A DNA stretch of 15,000 nucleotides, from contig JABUQX010002437.1 in NCBI GenBank assembly GCA_015478945.1, positions 1-15,000 of the forward strand. The letters are read 5' to 3'. Made by a program: the position numbers and the translations under genes. The notes below the pieces were generated by a model, which was given only the letters and a program-made list of their open reading frames with translations, was not told the DNA's origin and made no database searches. Origin of the DNA: Trachelipus rathkii. Lineage: Eukaryota; Arthropoda; Malacostraca; Isopoda; Trachelipodidae. This document shows positions 8,059 to 15,000 of the stretch, one piece after another (position 1 is the stretch's first letter; each line of letters begins with the position of its first letter).

Positions 8059-9834
8059 ATGAGTACTAATAAATTCATAAAAGTGCTTTTTATATATTTG
8101 TATTATATATCAATTACAAGTAATATGGAAATAAATTCATCACAACAATGTTTCATAGATTATTTAAATTTTAAGAAGCCTAACAAAAACTGCAACAAAA
8201 TAGGAATATCTTCAAATTTTCCAAAAACTTTATATATGAAAAATAATATTGGTAAAATATATTCAAAGATTAAATGTACAGGAAAATTTTATTCATCAGT
8301 TTGGTGTACTTCATCGGATATATCAGGTCTAAGGTGCAAATTCAAAAATTTATGTTTTTTTCCAGAGAAGAAAGCATTTTTGTTTATTTCAAGTTCATCG
8401 TCAATATTATATGGAATTAAGAGTATATTTGATATGACACATAATTTGTTTTCATCTTCAGTTAATCATCATAATGCTTTTCAGATTCCTTTTGCAGTTG
8501 TGAATACATCCACTCTTTTAAATAAGTCAGTGAATTATGTAGAAAAGGATTCAATTCTTGTATCTAGATTTAAACCAGACAATCTCCAGCATATATTTCA
8601 TGATGACCTATTACCTCTCTATTTTACACTCCAAGAACTATCTCTTAACTCAGTTTCCATCATAATTGATAATTTGGGTACATTAGAATATGACTATTTG
8701 TACAAAGCAGTTGCCAAAGATCTTTTTTTCATATCTGATTTTCCTTCAGAATTTTTGTGCTTTTCACAAGCTTATATTGGTTTAAACAAAATGAGTGTAT
8801 TTAATGATTATCAATATAATTTTTCACATACCTTTATTCCAATATCCCCAAGTATTAATAAATATCATTTACATTTATTTGTTAAAGATTTTGTTGAATC
8901 TTTTCATTTACCTTCTGATCCATGTGTTCAAAAAAAAAAATTTAAGATTTCTATAATTGATAGAAAAAGGAATCGTAAAATTTTGAATATTTTAGATTTG
9001 AACATTATGTTGCATAAACACCTTTTGAATAAATATAACTTTGATTTTAATATTAAGATTCTATCCTTAGAAGATGATGGTGTTATGTATATAATTAAGG
9101 AGATATTAACTACAGATATATTGATTGGGATGCATGGAGCTTCCTTAATATTTTCTTTATTTTTGCCTCCTTCAAGTTCATTGATCGAACTTTGGCCTTT
9201 TGGATTAGACCCTTCTATTGTACCAGTTTATAAAGCAGTTTGCAAAATTAAAGAAATTAACTATCATTCTTGGGTTAATGAAGATATTGAAAATACTATT
9301 TTGCATCCAGAATACCCAAATTTTTATGGAGGGATTGAAAACTGGAACTCTGAGAACTACACAAATCTTTTATCAAAGTTATTAATGAACAATTTAAAAA
9401 AAATACAGTGTTGTGATGATCATGAATGGTTGATAAGAATATACCAGGATACTATTGTAAATGTTTACATCAATGAAAATTTCAAAAGTACCTTGATTCA
9501 AAATATTATTGATAGCATTTTAGTAAATAATATTAAGTTAAATAAATCCTTATCAAAAGATTTAGTACCTGATAATCAACAATATCTTTCTCAGGTTGAG
9601 AATGTTAGCTGTAGTCAAAAGTACAACAAAAAGGATTCATCTGTGATAAATTTAATTGTAAATTGGAATAAACCTTGGAACCAAGATGAAATAGGGTGCA
9701 ATTGCCTTATGAAGTGTTTTAAAAGAACTATATTAAATAGAGAAGATATAAATCATTTTTATTACACAGATAGAACACGGAGTTTTCTAAGAGATTTTCT
9801 ATCTACCTCTAACTATCTCCAGGTATGTAGTTAA
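8059..9834 (+). CDS. POMGNT2: Protein O-linked-mannose beta-1,4-N-acetylglucosaminyltransferase 2 (POMGNT2-like, GT61), probably lacking its last exon
   Basis: This enzyme class adds GlcNAc in beta-1,4 linkage to O-mannose on alpha-dystroglycan in the endoplasmic reticulum, starting the core M3 glycan that later carries matriglycan. The 591-residue frame matches the family length (human 580). Residues 5-20 form a short hydrophobic signal anchor, as in a type II membrane protein. Diagnostic stretches are: VWC...RCKFKNLCFFPE (81-103); FKPDNLQHIFHDDLLPLYF (171-189), whose preceding Arg170 corresponds to human Arg158, altered in dystroglycanopathy; IIDRKRNRKILN (299-310); LSLEDD (336-341); MHGASLIFSLFLPP (358-371), the GT61 core motif; ELWPFG (377-382); HPEYPNFYGGI (416-426); and CCDDHEWLIRIYQDT (451-465). 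A C-terminal fibronectin III domain begins near 510 (NVSC, then NWNKPWN at 535-541). N-glycosylation sequons lie at 26, 155, 254, 433, 495 and 515. The ATG has A at -3 and an in-frame TAG at 8050-8052. The domain stops about 20 residues early, exactly where CAG|GTATGT occurs, so coding probably ends at 9822 and V-C-S-stop is intron read-through. There are no internal stops and codon use is AT-biased. I am confident of the family; the exon structure is inferred. Confidence 0.93.
   Translation: MSTNKFIKVLFIYLYYISITSNMEINSSQQCFIDYLNFKKPNKNCNKIGISSNFPKTLYMKNNIGKIYSKIKCTGKFYSSVWCTSSDISGLRCKFKNLCFFPEKKAFLFISSSSSILYGIKSIFDMTHNLFSSSVNHHNAFQIPFAVVNTSTLLNKSVNYVEKDSILVSRFKPDNLQHIFHDDLLPLYFTLQELSLNSVSIIIDNLGTLEYDYLYKAVAKDLFFISDFPSEFLCFSQAYIGLNKMSVFNDYQYNFSHTFIPISPSINKYHLHLFVKDFVESFHLPSDPCVQKKKFKISIIDRKRNRKILNILDLNIMLHKHLLNKYNFDFNIKILSLEDDGVMYIIKEILTTDILIGMHGASLIFSLFLPPSSSLIELWPFGLDPSIVPVYKAVCKIKEINYHSWVNEDIENTILHPEYPNFYGGIENWNSENYTNLLSKLLMNNLKKIQCCDDHEWLIRIYQDTIVNVYINENFKSTLIQNIIDSILVNNIKLNKSLSKDLVPDNQQYLSQVENVSCSQKYNKKDSSVINLIVNWNKPWNQDEIGCNCLMKCFKRTILNREDINHFYYTDRTRSFLRDFLSTSNYLQVCS
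9823..9828 (+). other. Candidate 5' splice donor, phase 0
   Basis: AACTATCTCCAG is followed by GTATGT, an excellent match to the metazoan donor consensus, with the codon boundary falling exactly between CAG and GT. The predicted protein up to this point aligns with the TYL step of the vertebrate fibronectin III domain, after which about 23 more residues would be expected. The in-frame stop lies only 9 bases into the presumed intron. Confidence 0.7.
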
Positions 9835-9911
9835 TGTGATCATTAAGAGCATCAGTATTCATTTTTATGCAATTTAGTTGAGTTTCGTTTAAAAACCCTG
9901 CTGGTATAGTG

Positions 9912-10168
9912 ATAATTATATATTATATATAATGATATTATATATATATATATATATATATTATTATTCTATATATTATACTATATATATATATAATATA
10001 TATTATATATATTAATATAATATAATATATTATATATTATTTATTATATTATATTATATTAGATTTTTATATTATATATTATTATATATTATTATATTTA
10101 TATATATATATATATATTAATATATTATATTATTTATATTATATATATATATATTATTATTATATATA
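9912..10168. repeat. TA microsatellite array 5
   Basis: The longest continuous TA/TTA array in the window, about 257 bases. It lies some 90 bases beyond the presumed splice donor of the POMGNT2-like gene. It contains no other sequence. Confidence 0.92.
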
Positions 10169-10690
10169 CGGTTATAATATATTTATAAAGAGGATTTTCT
10201 TACATTGTTCTTTTGTAATTCTGTCTTCCTATGGCACGTAGTTGTTGTAATTTGTATTTCTCTCATTTCTTTTTCTTTTATTCAATCTAGTTTATTTATT
10301 TTTTCTTATTTCTTTTATAATACGTTTTCCTGAGATTTTATTGCTTATGTAATTATTTCTTTTATTCTTTTTATTTTTATTTTAGTTCTTCTTCAAGAAA
10401 ATTTTAAAATTTTTCATTACTTTTTTTATTCTTTATAAATTATTACTTAGATTATTAATCTTTGTGTATTTTTTTATAAAATCTTATCTGGGCTGAAAAG
10501 GAGAAGAAGCATTATGCATTATTTCTTATCTGATTCTCTTTGTCTCTCTATTTCAAGTTGGTTCTATTCTCTATATGTCTTTTATATATTGATTAATAAT
10601 CCGAGAGGAGAGGTGATCCTGAACCTCTATCTGATATTTGTTGTGCCCCACGAATCCATTTCTATTTTCACTTCAGCTAGAACACATTAA
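10169..10690. other. T-rich non-coding DNA
   Basis: The plus strand is T-rich with no usable open frame and no repeat I can define. It may be the far 3' end of the minus-strand copia-like relic that begins to be readable near 10,700, or intron sequence of the neighbouring gene. Confidence 0.45.
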
Positions 10691-10699
10691 TGCTGCAAT

Positions 10700-12850
10700 G
10701 TAATCCTTAATTTGTTTTTAATGCTTGTATTGGATTCAGAGCTTTCTTTATTGGTGATTATAGCTTTTTACTTCAATTTCAAGGTTTCACTTTATCCATC
10801 CATACTCTCTATGTATTTTGGCTTTTCCTCAAGACATTCAGCATGCAACCATTTCTGCTTTCCTTGGTGATATTACATTCTGTGTGCCTTTTTAGATTTC
10901 AACTTACAAACATTAAATTTTCTAAAGATACCTTTATAATAATAATATAGCGCTGTATGCTTCCATCATTATATTTAAAAGAGCATACTATAACATTTTC
11001 ATTCGTTTTGTTAACTTATGGTTTCATTTTTATTTTTTGTATATTTTTCATTTATTTAATTTTTTATAATGTCTCATATTTTATTTGTAGCAATTATTAT
11101 ATTTTACTTACAAAAAATGATAAATCTGGTCTTGTTTGTTGTGAAATTCAATTCAGACTGCCCTTTAAAGCCCTGCCGCATGGGTTGAAGCGGTTTCCTT
11201 TTTCTAATTTTTTCTTATCGAGCTAAATATTGTTAAAGAGCCAAATCTATATCGGCATTGATTGAAATTGCAAGAATTATTTTAAATATTTATTTAATAT
11301 CAATTCAGATATATTTACATTTTTTTTTCTCTACTTACCCGATCAACATAACTTTTATCATTCTTTAATATTTTTGTGACTTTTTCGATAGAACATTTTT
11401 TTGCAGTGCTGTGCAAATCTTCTAGTTGATTACCTATCCTTATAATGATTAATGGGTAGGGTCCGTATATATTTTGGACTATACCATGATTATTTACAAG
11501 TTCGACTTGTTAGATAAAGTTATGCTAATCATTATCAAGTATACTCGTTTACCTTAATTCATATTTATTTGTTTTCGCTTATCGGTGGAGGTTGTAAAAG
11601 ACTTTCTCTCCAATTCCGAATTTCGTTATGCTGTTTTACATTAGTGTTCTAATTGCCATTCGTCTGCTGGGATTATTATAAAATTTTAAGTGGCTATCAG
11701 GGGTACATGAGTGTCCATAATACTTTTTTCTTTGAATCCTTGCTTTATAATTGTTTTTTAAATTAATTCTTCTGTAATATTTTTGGAGTATTTTCTGTTA
11801 GATTGCTTTCCCACTTATATGCTTTGTTATTTTTCCATAATTATGTTTTGATTTTGCGTTTTTCAACTTCTTCTTTCAGTATCGTTGCATAGTAATTTGT
11901 AACCTCTTCTTCTTTCTTAGCTTGAATTTCTTCTTTTCTAAGTACCCTCTTTCATTGACTCTTCTTCACTTTGTTCGTCCTCTTCATGGACATTGAGAAG
12001 AGAGGATTTGATCTCTTATTAAATTTAAATCCATTTTAAAATGTCATCTCCATGTATTGGACATTATAAATGAAGAGTATTTTTACTTTTGCCTTAGCTT
12101 AATCAAAATCTTCCTTTATATCTTTTCATTTTCTTTATTTAATTCTATTTGATAGTTTTATTCATTTTATGTTGGTACTTTTTTTCTTTTCTATTTCTAG
12201 CTATTTATGTAGACGTCATGTATATATTTTTTCTACTATTCCGATCAACATCATCCATGTTTTACTATAACTGTCTTTTATATTTTTTTCTATATTGAAA
12301 GTGATTTTTTATTTTAACATTTCTTTTATATAACAGTATTGAATAAAGAAAGCTTGAATAGGAAGCATTTTCATTCAACTTAATATAACTTTTATTAATT
12401 TCTGAGGATTCTGTTCTAATATGATGTTTCTGGCTTCTCTTCGCATTCATTAAATTTCTCATCATTACTTTTAATAGCTGGATTACATTCCCTTTCATCA
12501 ACATAGTTAGGTATAACATTGTTTCCAAATACTAACTGATTTGGAGAATATCTATATTGTTAATTTGATTTTTTTTGCTAAACATTCTGATTGTGATGAC
12601 TACCACCTCTCTTACTTTATATTGAATCTTTATTAACAACATTTTTTCAATAAATTAATCCCAAAATTTTTCTTGGCTGTATTTTCAATAATATGTTTAA
12701 TTTTGTAAGAATATTCCTATCATTAGTTTGGCGTACTTCCGGCATCGGAGGAAACTTGCTTAAATATTAGTTTAAATATTTCTCTATAATTTCTTTACTA
12801 GTTTTCACATAACAATTCAGCTTGAAATGTTTGTTTGCGTCTCTATATTA
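10700..12850 (-). pseudogene. Decayed Ty1/copia-type polyprotein: integrase, reverse transcriptase, RNase H
   Basis: Reading the minus strand from high to low coordinates gives pol fragments in copia order. Integrase core: DANKHFKLNCYVKTSKEIIE (12841 down to 12782), then the integrase-end motif YSPNQLVFG (12550-12524), continuing in frame as NNVIPNYVDERECNPAIKS, then after a frame change LMNAKRSQKHHIRTESSEI. A lysine- and glutamate-rich linker follows (around 11,990-11,830). A degraded reverse transcriptase segment follows: a GFKEK.IMDT piece (about 11,735-11,705), then VK...LLQPPP (about 11,640-11,583). The clearest block is a single frame at 11219-11091 reading GRALKGSLN, a stop where tryptophan is expected, then ISQQTRPDLSFFVSKI. 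An RNase H-like KYNDGS and then ISPRKAEMVAC (10873-10841) end the series. These match the Pol family of copia-like elements in which TRPDL and SPKAAE motifs follow integrase. Gag, protease and LTRs were not found. Many stops and frameshifts make it inactive. The plus-strand open frame at 10957-11226 is its shadow. Confidence 0.75.
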
Positions 12851-14248
12851 CTAATTTATGATTTATATCTTCTAGTTCATCTGTAATCCAAAATTTTTTG
12901 GCGCATTCTCATCAATATGGTGGGGTGGTGTTGAGTTTAAATTTTTTACACGTTTACAATCTTACAAATTGCCACGCTCTTTTTTATTATTACCATATTT
13001 TGAAGTGGTTTTATTCTCATATGCTTCTTTTTAAGTTGAAATATTTTTTACGTTGATCATGAGACAAGTCGACTAGTTCAATAATTTATCTTTTTATTTT
13101 TCATTTTGTCTATCTTCCTGATATGGCATATGTCATTTTTTTTCCTATTATTTTACCTGAGAGTCCATTCCAACAAGTATTATTAGTTCATTTGATAACC
13201 TTTTAGTTTACGAAGCCATCAGCAATCTCCTCTAGAGGCACAATTCATTTGCCTTTAGCCTCCTCCCATCTACCATGAAACAATGTTGAGAAAACACTCA
13301 TATTTAATGTATTATTTCTATACTCGTATTGAAATATCGTTGTTGGTAGCCCAAACCCATAAGTTATATTCCACGTTATCTTGTCAGTATATTTCAGTCG
13401 TTAGTTAAGTGGTTGGTACGTACTTGAATATTTTTGGGCTTATATCTGTTTGGATTATTTATAATACTATATCGTGGGGTTGGTTTAATATGTGATTTTG
13501 TTTTTTTTTAAAGTTTTATGTTAATTGGTCCTATCAAGTTAATTTAGTTAGGTTTAGATTCCTTAACAAATTTCACGCCTTTTCTGGGTCAACTTCCGAC
13601 TGCCTTCAGCTATAACTTACATTATTTACAATTATGAAGTCATTGATTGTTTATGAAATATAATGTAAAGGATTTTTGTTGCTAGCTTTTTTTTTATTTT
13701 TACGTTCAATTACAAATCTGAAACTATTTTATAATTAGCAAATTTCTCCAGCTTCATTCTAAAAATTTAGTGACACGCTCTTTTCTCTTCATTTTATCAT
13801 CTTTATTTTTATTAATTTGGAAATACATCGAGTTATCAGGTTGGAATTGAGGTGATAATGGGTGGTGATTTTTATGAAATGTTTTGTGTGTATATATATG
13901 TAATTTTTTTAGCGCAAAAATGAGGTTGGTATAGCTTATATTTTGTTGAAGAAAGACTTACGAATTTGCATAAAACCTATTGGACATTTAGGCTAGTCAC
14001 ACACCAATATTAGACAGGCTGAATTATGTTGTGAAGTTTCGAATATTTGAAGTTTAGCATATAAATTTATAAGAAACGATCATACATCTTGTTCCAGCTT
14101 TTTTTAACCCCAAAAAAATGCTTCCAGTTCTATTTTTTGTCTTGCATATCTTGCCAATGATGACTCATAAACATTGGACTAGCTTATTTCCAAGAACAGA
14201 ACAGGACATAATATTCATATATTTACATCTGCATTTAAATATTCATCC
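12851..14248. other. AT-rich sequence without a convincing gene
   Basis: The plus strand stays T-rich, as in the copia-like relic next to it. The minus strand gives scattered protein-like runs, such as ELVDLSHDQRKKYFNLKR around 13,085-13,030 and WITDELEDINHKLVI around 12,890-12,845. These could be the upstream part of the same retroelement or another decayed gene. I could not assign them. From about 13,300 to 14,248 I see nothing but low-complexity text. Confidence 0.4.
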
Positions 14249-14456
14249 ACTCCCAGGAAGGACCTTTGTCCTCTCAGTGGGATCAGAATTTTCTTCCCTC
14301 TAGTCTCGAAACTTATTTATTCTAGAATTTTCAGAAGGTTGTTTTCTGCCCAATGGTTTCCAATACTAATATACTAATCCTTTGTGTATTACACTCCCAG
14401 ACCTGTAGGGTTTATACTCTTTCACTGGAACCAGCTTCTTCTTTTATCTAGTCTTT
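14249..14456. repeat. Two-copy imperfect direct repeat, period about 144 bases
   Basis: CACTCCCAG, an ACCT..., CTCTCAGTGGGATCAG, TTCTTCC.CTCTAGTCT series at about 14249-14307 recurs at about 14393-14453 as CACTCCCAGACCTGTAGGG, CTCTTTCACTGGAACCAG, CTTCTTCTTTTATCTAGTCT. Both copies are followed by AAACTT-containing, similar text. The repeated part is about 60 bases, and the offset is about 144. It is less AT-rich than its surroundings. The copies look like old duplicates of a short repeat unit; no coding frame is shared. Confidence 0.55.
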
Positions 14457-15000
14457 AAACTTTCATTTAGAGTTCTCCAATGATTATGCTTCTAGGAGCA
14501 AAAGTTCTCGATGCCTGGAGTTGTTGCAAATAATTTAATTAAAGGGCCGGGTTGCTAGCCTTGTTACCTTAGAACTATGTGAAGAAGTAATGATCTAATG
14601 AAGTAAAGGAAAGGAAGAGAAGACGAAATAGGATACATGGGGAAAACTATGAAAAATACAAAAAGTACAAAAGAAAAAGAACCCAGTAGATAATTTTGAA
14701 AATGTGACCTTATATTTAATTTGTTGTTCAGAATGGCATTGATCTAAGGTTTGTGCATAACACCATGAATAGAAGATGGAGAACAAGAGGGAAGAGGGAG
14801 ATAAGAAAAATAGGGAAGAAAGAACCGAGGAACAGCGCTAAGATATTTTTAGTTAAAAAAAAAATAGAGGAGATTAAATTTAGGGTATGTAGAATGAATA
14901 TTGGGTACTGGAGACGTAACCAAAGTATATGGTGGGGAAATATTGTCATGGAGGATTTGAAGAGGAAATCTGGATGGGGAAACTTTAATAAAATTTTTAA
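14457..15000. other. Purine-rich non-coding tract
   Basis: From about 14,570 to the end the plus strand becomes strongly purine-rich (GAAG, GGAAAG, GAGGGAAGAGGGAG), the opposite of the T-rich strand bias between 10.2 and 14.2 kb. Minus-strand open frames here (14595-14786, 14728-14949) consist of F, S, L and H codons from the pyrimidine-rich complement and show no domain. I see no gene. Confidence 0.45.

Noticed and set aside
10957..11226. Plus-strand open frame of 89 codons with hydrophobic runs
   Set aside because: It lies antisense to the best-kept block of the copia-like relic. Its F/I/Y-rich sequence is the complement of A-rich codons.
12265..12528. Minus-strand open frame of 87 codons as an independent gene
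   Set aside because: Its second half continues the integrase C-terminal region of the copia-like relic after a frameshift, and its first half is an out-of-frame reading of the same region. It is part of the pseudogene.
14118..14303. Plus-strand open frame of 61 codons as a possible last exon of the POMGNT2-like gene
   Set aside because: It lacks the aromatic and cysteine pattern expected for the end of the fibronectin III domain, and overlaps the 144-base repeat.
14595..14949. Two overlapping minus-strand open frames rich in F, L, S and H
   Set aside because: They are translations of the complement of a purine-rich tract, without domains or conserved pattern.

Overview
The window is AT-rich eukaryotic DNA. 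It has one long intact coding exon, decayed retroelements, and many TA and TTA microsatellites. I see no bacterial gene organisation. The exon encodes a POMGNT2-like enzyme of the dystroglycan O-mannose pathway. The retroelements are a Jockey/CR1-type reverse transcriptase relic and a Ty1/copia-type polyprotein relic. Together these suggest an animal, probably an invertebrate with a large repeat-rich genome, possibly an arthropod; the sequence alone does not fix the species.

Layout. 1-1.3 kb is AT-rich with no gene. 1.34-2.79 kb holds a frame-broken plus-strand reverse transcriptase of a non-LTR retrotransposon. It is followed by a probable 3' UTR and a short AATGTTTT tandem tail (to about 3.1 kb). 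3.17-7.59 kb is a dense nest of non-coding repeats: a foldback region with GGGGTRA...GGWCC motifs, a tRNA-derived SINE-like unit, and two diverged tandem copies (about 1.2 and 1.5 kb) of an element with mirrored GGGGAAAA(C)CGGTC motifs. These units are separated by four TA microsatellite arrays. 7.6-8.05 kb is a fourth TA array, a TACTTG-rich block and a likely 3' splice site.

8,059-9,834 is the main gene, a protein O-linked-mannose beta-1,4-N-acetylglucosaminyltransferase 2 homologue of family GT61. Its open frame runs into a consensus splice donor (CAG|GTATGT) in the C-terminal fibronectin III domain. The last roughly 20 residues are therefore probably on a downstream exon that I could not find. 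A TA array (9.91-10.17 kb) and a minus-strand Ty1/copia relic (10.7-12.85 kb, integrase before reverse transcriptase and RNase H) would then lie in that intron or beyond the gene. 12.85-15 kb has no convincing gene, but contains a two-copy repeat of about 144 bp period near 14.25-14.46 kb and a purine-rich tract after about 14.57 kb.

Only the POMGNT2-like gene looks functional. The rest records repeat invasion around it. The best candidate for something undescribed is the pair of mirrored CGGTC-motif elements bounded by TA arrays.
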